Origin: Maribacter hydrothermalis
GTDB taxonomy: Bacteria; Bacteroidota; Bacteroidia; Flavobacteriales; Flavobacteriaceae
Assembly (NCBI RefSeq): GCF_001913155.1
Contig: NZ_CP018760.1
Span: 3,410,001 to 3,474,000 of the forward strand
Length of the DNA: 64,000 nucleotides
Direction: 5' to 3'
Shown here piece after piece: positions 9,270 through 17,636 of this stretch; position 1 is the first letter of the stretch; each line of letters begins with the position of its first letter. Both the position numbers and the translations under genes were made by a program. The notes below the pieces were generated by a model. The model worked only from the letters and a program-made list of their open reading frames with translations. It made no database searches and was not told the origin of the DNA.

Positions 9270-10374
9270 AACCTGTGTATGAAATTATTATTCTTACCAT
9301 TTTTTCAGAAACATTTGGCATTGAATAATCACTTACCGTTCTAAAATTTCTATTTGGATTGCGCTTTTGCACTTTCAGGGCAGCTAGTCCTTGCATTATT
9401 CTTTTTGGCTCTAAACCAACCATCATAACTGAAGCTTCCTCCATAGCTTCTGGTCTTTCATGTGCTTCTCTAATGTTTAACGCTCTAAAGTTAAGTACCG
9501 AAGATTCCTCTGAAATGGTGCCACTATCTGATAAAACAGCATAGGAGTTTAATTGTAATGCATTATAGTCTGAAAATCCTAATGGTTTTAAAAACTGAAT
9601 TAATTTATGCGTTTTTATTTTTTTGGCATCTAACATATTACGTGTTCTAGGATGCGTAGAAACTATTATTGGGTATTGATATTTCTCTGCAATTTGATTT
9701 AAAGATTCTATTAATCCTTCAAAGTTCTTAGGGTTACTTATGTTTTCCTCCCTATGGGCAGATACCACAAAATAGTTGTCTTTTTTAAGGTTTAATTTTT
9801 CTAACACGTCCGATGCTTCAATTTTAGGCATAAACTGTGTTAAAACCTCAAACATTGGACTGCCTGTCTTTATAATTCTATCTGCAGGTAGACCTTCTCT
9901 TAAAAGGTATTCTCTTGCAATATCGCTATACGTTAAATTAACATCGGCAACATGATCAACAATTTTCCTATTGGTCTCTTCTGGTACTCTTTGGTCAAAA
10001 CAACGATTACCCGCTTCCATATGAAAAACAGGAATTTGCCTTTTCTTAGCAGGTATGGCACATAGGCATGAATTGGTATCTCCTAAGACCAAAAAGGCAT
10101 CGGGCTTTAGCTCTTCTAATAATGGGTCAATTTTTATAAGTATATTCCCAACAGTTTCTGTTGCATTTTTACCAGCGGCATTCAAGAAATGATCAGGTCT
10201 TCTTATTTCTAAATCTTCAAAAAATATTTCATTGAGCTCATAATCATAGTTTTGCCCTGTGTGGACTAAAATGTGATCTATAGCTTCGTTAGCATCTAAT
10301 GCATTTAATACACAGGCCAAACGAATAATTTCTGGTCTTGTGCCTACTACGGTAAGTACTTTTAGTTTTTCCAA
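9241..10374 (-). CDS. capG: non-hydrolysing UDP-HexNAc 2-epimerase (CapG/WbjD/FnlC type)
   Basis: The protein has 377 residues and is a full-length member of the WecB/CapG family. The signatures are VVGTRPEIIRLA at the N-terminus, HTGQNYD, the HMEAGNRCFDQRVPEETNRK segment, SAHREEN and SDSGTISEESS. In the L-FucNAc pathway this enzyme epimerises C2 of UDP-N-acetyl-L-pneumosamine (talosamine) to give UDP-L-FucNAc. The gene lies immediately after the capF-like gene, 20 bases away, in the order expected for that pathway. Position, rather than sequence alone, makes CapG more likely than plain WecB (UDP-ManNAc formation). Confidence 0.9.
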   Translation of the reverse strand: MEKLKVLTVVGTRPEIIRLACVLNALDANEAIDHILVHTGQNYDYELNEIFFEDLEIRRPDHFLNAAGKNATETVGNILIKIDPLLEELKPDAFLVLGDTNSCLCAIPAKKRQIPVFHMEAGNRCFDQRVPEETNRKIVDHVADVNLTYSDIAREYLLREGLPADRIIKTGSPMFEVLTQFMPKIEASDVLEKLNLKKDNYFVVSAHREENISNPKNFEGLIESLNQIAEKYQYPIIVSTHPRTRNMLDAKKIKTHKLIQFLKPLGFSDYNALQLNSYAVLSDSGTISEESSVLNFRALNIREAHERPEAMEEASVMMVGLEPKRIMQGLAALKVQKRNPNRNFRTVSDYSMPNVSEKMVRIIISYTGYVNRVVWSK

Positions 10375-10394
10375 TTTAGTCGGTTTATTTGTTT

Positions 10395-11528
10395 TTAAAC
10401 ATTTACGAAATAGGTGTCCGCATTTTCTGGGTCAAAAGGTTCATTAATCCAAAAGAGAGTAATTAATTCTTCTTCTCCAATATTCTTGATATTGTGTGTA
10501 TACCAAATAGGCATATCTACATAAGCAGGTTCTTTACCATCTAAGTAATAATCTATAACTTCATCTGTACCAATCTTTCTAAGTTGTATAAGTGCTTTAC
10601 CACTTATTACAGCAAAACGCTCTGCTTTTCTAGTGTGAAAGTGATTGCCTCTAGTAATGCCAGGTACTGTCGTAGAAAAAGAAAATTGACCACTTGTTTG
10701 GGTCTTGGCAATTTCAACAAAACTACCTCTAGGGTCTGTGTGTTTAGTGTATTTTACAGGATAATGATTTACGGGTACATAACATCTAAAGGTATTAAAC
10801 AGCGCTTTTTCAAAGTCATCTTCAAGATTGGGGAAAATACCATTTTCCATGTAATTTTTTCTGTACTCTAGAATTAACGATAGTAATTTTGAAACTTTGT
10901 TTTTGCTTGTTGGGGCAATTTCTAATTCAAAACTATTGTTACCTATTTTATTCTTCCCTTTATCACTAGTTATACTTTCAATTATCAAGGCAACTAATTC
11001 ATTAATATAGATTAGGCCAACTTCACCATCATTTATTATTTCGGGTTCTTCACCATTAGCAACTTTATGGCAAAATGTGGCTACTACGGAATTGTAATTA
11101 GGTTTTCCAAAGGGACCAAAAACATTAGGTATAGTCAACGATGTAAATTTACCATTCCCATTTTTTGCCCATTCAATTAATTTTAGTTTACCCTCTTTTT
11201 TTGATTTACCATACAGGTTATCTTTTGATTCTTGAGTAGAGGAAGAAAATAAAATATGTGGATAATGTTCTTGGTTTGTACAGGCAGCAATCAACTGATC
11301 TACTAATTTAATATTAGTGTCATAAATAACTTGTGGGTCATCATGCCGATTCATTGCAGATAAATGCACAACAGTATCGCACTGTTTAACAAAATTTTCT
11401 AGCTCAGCTGTACTTTCAAAATAGCTACGTTTAAATGGAATTAGTTTAATATTCTCATCTAAAGATAAAGTTGTAAACAGGTGATTGCCTACAAAACCGT
11501 TTTGACCAGTGATACCAATTGTTTTCAT
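10395..11528 (-). CDS. capF: CapF/WbjC/FnlB bifunctional SDR-cupin enzyme of UDP-L-FucNAc synthesis
   Basis: The protein has 377 residues with the two-domain structure characteristic of CapF. The N-terminal short-chain dehydrogenase has the GQNGFVG nucleotide motif (8-14) and a YGKSK active-site motif. The C-terminal cupin (about 260-377) has GNHFHTRKAERFAVISGKAL with metal-binding histidines and the DMPIWYTHNI strand. In the known pathway the cupin domain performs C3 epimerisation and the SDR domain reduces the 4-keto group, converting the CapE product to UDP-N-acetyl-L-talosamine. The neighbouring capE- and capG-like genes complete the route. Confidence 0.93.
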   Translation of the reverse strand: MKTIGITGQNGFVGNHLFTTLSLDENIKLIPFKRSYFESTAELENFVKQCDTVVHLSAMNRHDDPQVIYDTNIKLVDQLIAACTNQEHYPHILFSSSTQESKDNLYGKSKKEGKLKLIEWAKNGNGKFTSLTIPNVFGPFGKPNYNSVVATFCHKVANGEEPEIINDGEVGLIYINELVALIIESITSDKGKNKIGNNSFELEIAPTSKNKVSKLLSLILEYRKNYMENGIFPNLEDDFEKALFNTFRCYVPVNHYPVKYTKHTDPRGSFVEIAKTQTSGQFSFSTTVPGITRGNHFHTRKAERFAVISGKALIQLRKIGTDEVIDYYLDGKEPAYVDMPIWYTHNIKNIGEEELITLFWINEPFDPENADTYFVNV

Positions 11529-11538
11529 TCTTATTAAT

Positions 11539-11964
11539 TTATTTTATAAAATCCCATTGATCAACAGGAAATCTATAATCATCATTTTTAGATTGATCTA
11601 AACTAAAGTCGGAATAGACCATAAGCTTAGAGTTTTTATTAATTGCTTGAATACCTGTGGCATATCCACCAGATATTTCTAAAACAACTGGATTAGAACT
11701 GTCTAAAACTATTTTCTCTGGTACTAGAAGGGAAGATGGATTATTAAAATCATCTATTTTCAATAGATTAATAACAAAGCTCCCTTCGCTACAGTAAAAC
11801 CACTTTTTTTCAAATTTATGTCCTTGCCAAGCTCTAACTAGACTTGTAGACGCCGGATTTATTTCATACATCCTAACAATTTCTTTCATGTTAAGTGTGT
11901 TGAAAAATTTTATTGATCCTCTTTCGTCCGTATGCTTTAAACCTTCATAAATAGTATAAGCCAT
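11539..11964 (-). CDS. cupin-fold sugar epimerase-like protein (WxcM/RmlC-like)
   Basis: This 141-residue single-domain cupin resembles sugar 3,4-ketoisomerase and RmlC-like epimerases. It has HTDERGSIKFFNTLNMKEIV near the start, VRAWQGHKFEKKWFYCSEG in the position of the cupin core, and the SGGYATGIQAI strand. It is wedged between the capE- and capF-like genes with gaps of 3 and 10 bases, so it is certainly co-translated with the FucNAc cassette. CapF already brings its own cupin domain, so this protein may be an extra epimerase or an accessory factor. The reaction cannot be assigned from sequence alone. Confidence 0.75.
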   Translation of the reverse strand: MAYTIYEGLKHTDERGSIKFFNTLNMKEIVRMYEINPASTSLVRAWQGHKFEKKWFYCSEGSFVINLLKIDDFNNPSSLLVPEKIVLDSSNPVVLEISGGYATGIQAINKNSKLMVYSDFSLDQSKNDDYRFPVDQWDFIK

Positions 11965-11967
11965 ATT

Positions 11968-12972
11968 TTACAACTGCTCTTTTATATAGTCTAAATTTAA
12001 AAGCAAATTTTTTAATGCTTCATTAGATAATTGCTCTGTATTGTGAGAATGGTAGTCTTCTATGTTACTAATATCCGTTTCACCTTCAGAGAAATATCTG
12101 CTATAATTTAAATCTCTATTGTCTGCAGGTATTCTATAGAATTCACCCATATCTTCTGCTTTTTGCATTTCTTCTCTTGTACAAAGTGTTTCATACAGTT
12201 TTTCACCATGTCTTGTTCCAATAATTTTTATTGGGTTATCTGCTTTAAAGATTTCTTTTACAGATTGAGCTAAATCGCCAATGGTACTTGCCGGGGCTTT
12301 ATTTACAAATAAGTCTCCCTGATTTCCATTTTTAAATGCAAAAAGAACTAAATCTACAGCATCTTCTAAAGACATTAGAAACCTGGTCATTTTTGGATCT
12401 GTAATTGTAAGTGGTAAATTGTCTTCAATTTGTTTCACAAAAAGCGGAATAACTGAACCTCTTGAAGCCATAACATTACCATATCTTGTTAAGCATACAA
12501 TGGTATTATCATCTTGAATATTTCTAGAGGCCGCAACAGCAACTTTTTCCATTAATGCTTTACTAATACCCATTGCGTTTATTGGGTAAGCCGCTTTATC
12601 TGTACTCAAACAAATAATACGTTTTACACCATGTGCAATGGCAGCATCAATTGTGTTTTGAGTTCCAAAAACATTTGTTTTAGTAGCTTCTATTGGGAAA
12701 AACTCGCAAGAGGGAACTTGTTTTAAAGCAGCTGCATGAAAAACATAGTCAACCCCTCTCATAGCATTAGAAATACTATTATAGTCTCTTACATCCCCTA
12801 TATAGAACTTTATTTTGCTGTTCTTTAAGGTGTTTCTCATATCATCTTGTTTTTTTTCATCTCTACTAAAGATTCTTATTTCTTTAATATCGGTTTCTAA
12901 AAAACGATTTAGAACGGCGTTTCCAAAAGAGCCAGTACCTCCTGTAATTAACAAAGTTTTATCTTTAAACAT
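11968..12972 (-). CDS. capE: CapE/WbjB/FnlA UDP-GlcNAc 4,6-dehydratase/5-epimerase
   Basis: This 334-residue soluble SDR enzyme begins the UDP-L-FucNAc pathway by 4,6-dehydration and C5 epimerisation of UDP-GlcNAc. The Rossmann motif is GGTGSFG (11-17). The family's altered catalytic motif, MxxxK in place of YxxxK, is present as M134-GIS-K138, preceded by STDKAAYPINA. The conserved segments CLTRYGNVMASRGSVIPLF and DPKMTRFLMSLEDAV are also present. The protein is short and lacks membrane helices, which separates it from the WbpM-type enzyme encoded at 45579. It heads the cassette capE, cupin, capF, capG, all tightly spaced. Confidence 0.92.
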   Translation of the reverse strand: MFKDKTLLITGGTGSFGNAVLNRFLETDIKEIRIFSRDEKKQDDMRNTLKNSKIKFYIGDVRDYNSISNAMRGVDYVFHAAALKQVPSCEFFPIEATKTNVFGTQNTIDAAIAHGVKRIICLSTDKAAYPINAMGISKALMEKVAVAASRNIQDDNTIVCLTRYGNVMASRGSVIPLFVKQIEDNLPLTITDPKMTRFLMSLEDAVDLVLFAFKNGNQGDLFVNKAPASTIGDLAQSVKEIFKADNPIKIIGTRHGEKLYETLCTREEMQKAEDMGEFYRIPADNRDLNYSRYFSEGETDISNIEDYHSHNTEQLSNEALKNLLLNLDYIKEQL

Positions 12973-12982
12973 AAATGTATTT

Positions 12983-14200
12983 TTAAATACCCAATAGGGG
13001 TTTGTAAAGTTTTATATATTCTAAGTATTGTGTTTTCTTATTAAATTTTTCTTTTGCAAAAGCTAAACAATGCTCTTCATACTTTTGTTTTCCATTTTTC
13101 TTAATATGTTCAATTGCCTTTAAAGCAGCTGTAATATTCCCTTGCTCAATAACTAATCCTGTTTTTTCAGTTACAGACTCAACACTACCACCGGTTTTGT
13201 AAGTGATAATTGGTGTACCACAAGACAAAGCTTCTAAATTAGTTGTAGGAAATGTGTCTGCATATGTTAAGTTTAAGTAAACATCTGCAATAGAATATAT
13301 TTCAGCTAATTCTTCAGCATTCGTTGTTCTTGGGATGGCTTTAATATTTTCAGGTAATAATTGGGCCTGTTTTGCTGTTACGCCAACCATTATTAGAATA
13401 CATTCATCTCCAAGAATTTTGGAAAGCTCAATAAAATCAAAAAATCCTTTTCCTTTATCCCACACACTACAAACTCCTAAAACAGTGAATTTATTTTTTA
13501 AATTCAGCTTTTTTTCTAAATCCGCTTTTTTTCGTGGTTTAAAAATTTCTTGAGAAACGCCATTAGGAATAACTGAAATGGTATGTTCTTTTAAAAAAGA
13601 TTGCTTAACCAGATCAGCTAACCAGCCAGAGGGAGTAATTATATTTAAGTTTTTCGGATAATTGAATAAGCGCTTTTTATCAATATAATTTTTCTTGGAG
13701 CGATCAAATAAAATAGAATTTGGGTAGGTATTTGTTTGTGGACATTTATAACAGCCGGTTAGCCATTTTTGACAACCAACATGCTCAAAATGAGTGCAGT
13801 GACCTGTAATTGCCCATGCATCATGAAACGTCCAAGTGATAGGTATATTTAAATCCTTTAAATAACTAAAAAGAACTTCAATATTAATGTAATACCCATG
13901 AAGATTATGTATTTGTATTAAATCTGGTTTAATTTCTTTTATTTGAGCTACTAATTTTTTTGTCGCATTTTTTGATGAAAAACAATGGTCGTCAAATAGG
14001 CGAGTGGAAAGTACATGTGCATAATTATCAATGTTATTTCCAATTCTTATAACCTTAGAATTACTTTTACTTTCTGGCTCTCTGCCATAAGCTATATAAC
14101 TTTCAAATCCATCTTCTAATAATAAATCGCCAATATCATTGGCAATTTTACCAGGAGATGCGTAACCAACAGTTGTATTTATTTGTAAAATTTTTTTCAT
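12983..14200 (-). CDS. glycosyltransferase family 4 with cysteine-rich insert (WcaC-like)
   Basis: This 405-residue GT-B fold glycosyltransferase acts on the cytoplasmic face. The N-terminus carries NTTVGYASPGKIANDI. A cysteine-rich insert typical of a WcaC-related subgroup follows: TFHDAWAITGHCTHFEHVGC, then a W-containing spacer and CYKCP. The C-terminal donor-binding domain has VLGVCSVWDKGKGFFDFIEL, then YADTFPTTNLEALSCGTPII, with the Glu that contacts the nucleotide sugar. It lies 10 bases upstream of capE in the operon. Donor and acceptor are unknown; WcaC-type enzymes often transfer fucose or galactose. Confidence 0.83.
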   Translation of the reverse strand: MKKILQINTTVGYASPGKIANDIGDLLLEDGFESYIAYGREPESKSNSKVIRIGNNIDNYAHVLSTRLFDDHCFSSKNATKKLVAQIKEIKPDLIQIHNLHGYYINIEVLFSYLKDLNIPITWTFHDAWAITGHCTHFEHVGCQKWLTGCYKCPQTNTYPNSILFDRSKKNYIDKKRLFNYPKNLNIITPSGWLADLVKQSFLKEHTISVIPNGVSQEIFKPRKKADLEKKLNLKNKFTVLGVCSVWDKGKGFFDFIELSKILGDECILIMVGVTAKQAQLLPENIKAIPRTTNAEELAEIYSIADVYLNLTYADTFPTTNLEALSCGTPIITYKTGGSVESVTEKTGLVIEQGNITAALKAIEHIKKNGKQKYEEHCLAFAKEKFNKKTQYLEYIKLYKPLLGI

Positions 14201-14209
14201 ATTACTACA

Positions 14210-15385
14210 TCAAACAATTGGTGCTTTTTTTTGCGCAAGATTAAGAAAAACTTTTTCTTGAAATTGAGGGTTATAATATTTATCAATAATAGTGTAGCAA
14301 TTTTGTACTAAATCATTGCTTTTATTTGGATTCTTATTAATCCAAGAAAGTGTTTTTGTAAATAAATCTCTAATATTATTTTCTTCGAAATAAAAGCCAG
14401 TTACATTATCTTCAATTGCTTCGGCTTCAGGTCCTTGATTGCCAAAATTGTTGTGAGTACAAATAGGTGTTCCATAACTTAAAGAATGTATAGCAGTAAG
14501 CCCTACATTACCTGGAGAAACACATAAATCTGCTTTTGAGAAAAATTTTCCAATGATTTCCTCATCATAACAGCTACCATAGAATTTAAAACTTCCTTGC
14601 GGAAGATTAGACTCAGCAAATTTGTGCAAATGTTCACTATCCTCGCCATCCCCAATTATTAATACATTTACCTTTTGTTCATTAGCGTTATTAATTAATT
14701 TACACGTCTCCAAAAGCATTTTAAGTTTTTTGGCCTTGGTTAATCTACCAGAGAAGATTAAAACTGGTAAATTGGGATTCTTGAAAAAATTAAAAACATC
14801 ACTCTTACTTACTTCAGTATACTTTTGTCGTTGACTTTTTTGGTAGTAATAATTTAGTGAGTTAAAAACGACATGAATTTTATTTTCTTTAAAACCATTT
14901 TCAATCAATATGTTTTTAGAACGTCTTTCATAAACCATATTTGCATTAGCTAATTTATAAAAGGTAGTTCTTAATAATTTTTTTGAAAAGCCCTCATTGC
15001 CATATAAACCATGACCTCTAAAAGCAATATTTATACCTCTAATTCTACAAACAATCGCTGCAACCCAATTAGAAAATAATTGAGCTTCTCCCAGTAAAAT
15101 CATTAAATCTATTTTCTTGCCAAATAGACATTGCTTTATAACACCACCTTGCCAAACTAAGTACTTATTCTTAATCCAAATATTTTTGATGTTGCTATTT
15201 ATTTTATTTGAATGTGCTTGATATTTGGGTGAGCTGAAATCTATAGTTTGTATTCCATTATTTTCATTTTTCCCACATGAAAAGCTAAAATCAAAATCAT
15301 CACTTTCTAATAATTGCAATATTAATGGCTCCATGTAATGCGGAGCAAGGTTGTTTGTAAAATGTATTGTTGGTTTTGGTTTCAT
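14210..15385 (-). CDS. glycosyltransferase family 4
   Basis: The 391-residue GT-B glycosyltransferase begins with HFTNNLAPHYMEPLI and has the donor-domain motifs FSGRLTKAKKLKMLLE, VLIIGDGEDSEHL and VGLTAIHSLSYGTPICTH, followed by GPEAEAIEDNVTGFYFEE. It is clearly a paralogue of the enzyme encoded at 21540-22667, sharing N-terminal PHY, the GLTAIHSL(S/T)YG block and the GPE(A/F)E(A/V)IE block. The two may transfer the same kind of sugar, or a sugar to similar acceptors, at two points in the repeat unit. Specificity is unknown. Confidence 0.85.
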   Translation of the reverse strand: MKPKPTIHFTNNLAPHYMEPLILQLLESDDFDFSFSCGKNENNGIQTIDFSSPKYQAHSNKINSNIKNIWIKNKYLVWQGGVIKQCLFGKKIDLMILLGEAQLFSNWVAAIVCRIRGINIAFRGHGLYGNEGFSKKLLRTTFYKLANANMVYERRSKNILIENGFKENKIHVVFNSLNYYYQKSQRQKYTEVSKSDVFNFFKNPNLPVLIFSGRLTKAKKLKMLLETCKLINNANEQKVNVLIIGDGEDSEHLHKFAESNLPQGSFKFYGSCYDEEIIGKFFSKADLCVSPGNVGLTAIHSLSYGTPICTHNNFGNQGPEAEAIEDNVTGFYFEENNIRDLFTKTLSWINKNPNKSNDLVQNCYTIIDKYYNPQFQEKVFLNLAQKKAPIV

Positions 15386-15412
15386 TTAAAAACGAAGTAT
15401 TAATAGCCTAAA

Positions 15413-16309
15413 TTATTTCCAGCTAGATGGTAAATAGTTATTTTGAATGGATACTTCTTCAATACTTTTTTTTAAAAAATGTTTCATGTGACTTAATTTC
15501 CAACCGCCAATAATATGGTCCCTTCTTGGTAGAAATTCATTCTCTTTTATTACTGTGCCATCACTTATATGTGCACCCCTAACGCCAGAAGAGCAAGAAC
15601 TGTAACCTGTTTTAAAAACTAAATCGTATGCAGCTTTATTAAAGTTATTAAATCCGCCATAGGTATATGCAAAATGAGGAATATCTCCACAAGAAGCCGT
15701 TAAAACGGTTTTACATTGATTTAAATTATCCTCAAATTCGTTTAAGGTTAACTTGGCAACATCTTCATGGTTCATGGTATGGGCGCCTATTTCATGTCCT
15801 TGTTTCAATAAAGAATCTAAATCTTTCCAATTTAAAAATTCTACCGGAGGCATATCTATACGTGTTCTGCAAAATTCTGCAGCTTTTTCGATGGAATCTA
15901 TTCCAATAGAATTTGGATTAACAAAAAAACAAGCTGATGCTCCATATTTATTCAATATTTCGGCAGCTTTCAAGTTACTTTTTAAGCCATCATCTGAGCT
16001 GAAAGAAATATAAGGTTTATCGATGTTGCCAGATAATACTTTTTTAATGGCATCTGAATGTGATAAAAAAGTGTGTTGTTTTGATAAAAGCTTTAATAAC
16101 AAATCAAAATTGACTATTTCGTCATCGAAAATATGATGAATGTATAGAAAATGCACTCTTGGTTTTTCAAAGACTTTATCAAAATCTACACTACTTTCCT
16201 TTAGTGATATAAGATCTAAAGCTATGTTGCGAGCAAAACTTCTTATTTGGGCTTTTTTAGATTTTGCCCAATAGTTTTGTAATTCCTCTAATTTAGTTAT
16301 GTAGTGCAT
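15413..16309 (-). CDS. polysaccharide deacetylase (CE4, NodB homology)
   Basis: The protein has 298 residues with a NodB-type deacetylase domain from about residue 50. Motif 1 appears as SFSSDDG, with the two aspartates (D106, D107) retained but the usual TFDDG altered. Motif 2 is complete as HTMNH (H177, H181) within GHEIGAHTMNH, and a YTYGG segment stands where motif 3 is expected. No signal peptide or membrane anchor is visible, so it may act in the cytoplasm on lipid-linked intermediates. Its place between glycosyltransferase genes points to N-deacetylation of a HexNAc in the repeat unit. Activity depends on whether the altered motif 1 still binds metal. Confidence 0.82.
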   Translation of the reverse strand: MHYITKLEELQNYWAKSKKAQIRSFARNIALDLISLKESSVDFDKVFEKPRVHFLYIHHIFDDEIVNFDLLLKLLSKQHTFLSHSDAIKKVLSGNIDKPYISFSSDDGLKSNLKAAEILNKYGASACFFVNPNSIGIDSIEKAAEFCRTRIDMPPVEFLNWKDLDSLLKQGHEIGAHTMNHEDVAKLTLNEFEDNLNQCKTVLTASCGDIPHFAYTYGGFNNFNKAAYDLVFKTGYSSCSSGVRGAHISDGTVIKENEFLPRRDHIIGGWKLSHMKHFLKKSIEEVSIQNNYLPSSWK

Positions 16310-16369
16310 TTTTATATTTAATTATATATTAAACGGACGAACCTTATTAATAGTATGATTTTTTACTCG

Positions 16370-16500
16370 ATAATCGAGTTTTAAATACTTTAACACTTGG
16401 CTGCCTGTCGGCCAGGCTTAAGTCGAAATCTTAATTAAATTTTCCATTCAATGCCTTGTGGTCTTGCCCAAAGTTGTTTACTAAAATACGATTGGATAAA
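16370..16500. repeat. dispersed repeat, copy B, with a short palindrome
   Basis: This lies in the 213-base gap between the deacetylase gene and the upstream beta-propeller gene, the largest gap inside the operon. The right part (16427-16495) resembles 25-101 of the window. The left part contains ggctgcctgtcggccaggc, in which GCCTG and CAGGC can pair around a 5-base loop. This GC-rich palindrome stands out from the AT-rich surroundings. It could attenuate transcription within the operon, but I see no T-run that would make it a terminator. Confidence 0.45.
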
Positions 16501-16522
16501 TAGGGGGTGAGCACTTGCTATT

Positions 16523-17551
16523 TTAGGAAAGGTTGCAAAGTAACGATTTACCGTCTAACCCTTTTAGAGCTTCTAGAAAAATATAAACTTCCTCTAATGA
16601 TTGCTTACCATCAGCAAAGCCAATAACCCCAAATTTAAAATATTTCATGGTTAAATTGTCTTTTTCAAATTGTTTTATAATCTCCCAGTTTTTTAGATCT
16701 TTGGTAATATATAAATGTGCGTTATTATCTAAAACTCCAGGACCAATTTCTCTTGTTGTTCCGGCTAAATAGGTGTTTTCATCAATTTTCTTGGTATACC
16801 AAGCAGGCCCCATTAGTTTTTGACCTATTTCTATAGCTTCTGTTTTTCTGTCAAATATGATGTGGTAAGATGGTTCAATTGGGCTATCCATTAGCCAGTG
16901 AACTTTATCTTCTGTAAAGATTATGCTACAGGTTCTATATTTTTGTTGACCATCACCAATTTTTTTAACTTCAGTAAAATCTTTGTTGGCAATAAGAATC
17001 CAACTTTCATCTTTAAAGTCACCTGTACAAACCCAGATTTTGTCGGTGAATTTATCGTAGTAGCAACCATGAACATGTTTTATGCTTTTTGCGGGAAATG
17101 TGTAAATTTCTTCCCAAGATTTACCGTCATCTATACTTCTATAAATAGGTACAGTACCTCTAGCATCGTTTGCCCCGTATTCACCAAAATATATATAACC
17201 CTCTGGAGTGCTATTTATAGATTGATGCATTACATTTCTACAATTTCTTAGCTTCAATGTTTCCTCTAACTTCTGCGTTAAGTGGTCATAATAATAGACC
17301 ATACCTTGTCTAATTATTACGAGGTTTTTTTTATGATAAAAAACATTGCATTTATCTAATCTTAATAACCTACGAGAAATTCTGAATAAACCAAAAAAAC
17401 GTTTAATTATGCTTGCTTCCGGAATTTTTATATTTTGTTCTAAATTATTGCTCTTATAATAAATAGAATTATAGGTAGAAGAAATAAGAATGTCATTTTC
17501 TGCAAAATGAATAATTTCTTTATTTAGTTTTTTAACTATTTTAAAATGCAT
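16523..17551 (-). CDS. BNR/sialidase-like beta-propeller protein of unknown function
   Basis: The product has 342 residues with no signal peptide and no membrane segment. A central Asp-box-like motif, YRSIDDGKSWEEIYTF, and further blade-like repeats (KIWVCTGDFKDESWILIA, TYLAGTTREIGPG, HLYITKDLKNWEII) indicate a sialidase/BNR-type beta-propeller. The catalytic arginine triad of true sialidases cannot be recognised by eye, so I do not call it a sialidase. It lies within the polysaccharide operon between a deacetylase and a glycosyltransferase-like gene, flanked by gaps of 213 and 85 bases. Genes of this kind appear in flavobacterial polysaccharide clusters, but their role is unknown. Confidence 0.7.
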   Translation of the reverse strand: MHFKIVKKLNKEIIHFAENDILISSTYNSIYYKSNNLEQNIKIPEASIIKRFFGLFRISRRLLRLDKCNVFYHKKNLVIIRQGMVYYYDHLTQKLEETLKLRNCRNVMHQSINSTPEGYIYFGEYGANDARGTVPIYRSIDDGKSWEEIYTFPAKSIKHVHGCYYDKFTDKIWVCTGDFKDESWILIANKDFTEVKKIGDGQQKYRTCSIIFTEDKVHWLMDSPIEPSYHIIFDRKTEAIEIGQKLMGPAWYTKKIDENTYLAGTTREIGPGVLDNNAHLYITKDLKNWEIIKQFEKDNLTMKYFKFGVIGFADGKQSLEEVYIFLEALKGLDGKSLLCNLS

Positions 17552-17636
17552 AATGCTTATATGAGGTTTTCACCATAGCCTTAATATTACAACTAAGAAT
17601 GGTAAACTTTAAATGAATGAAAATTGAAATAAGCTG

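Noticed and set aside
16523..17551. Calling the beta-propeller protein a sialidase
   Set aside because: Asp-box-like motifs alone define the fold, not the activity; the arginine triad and a secretion signal were not seen.
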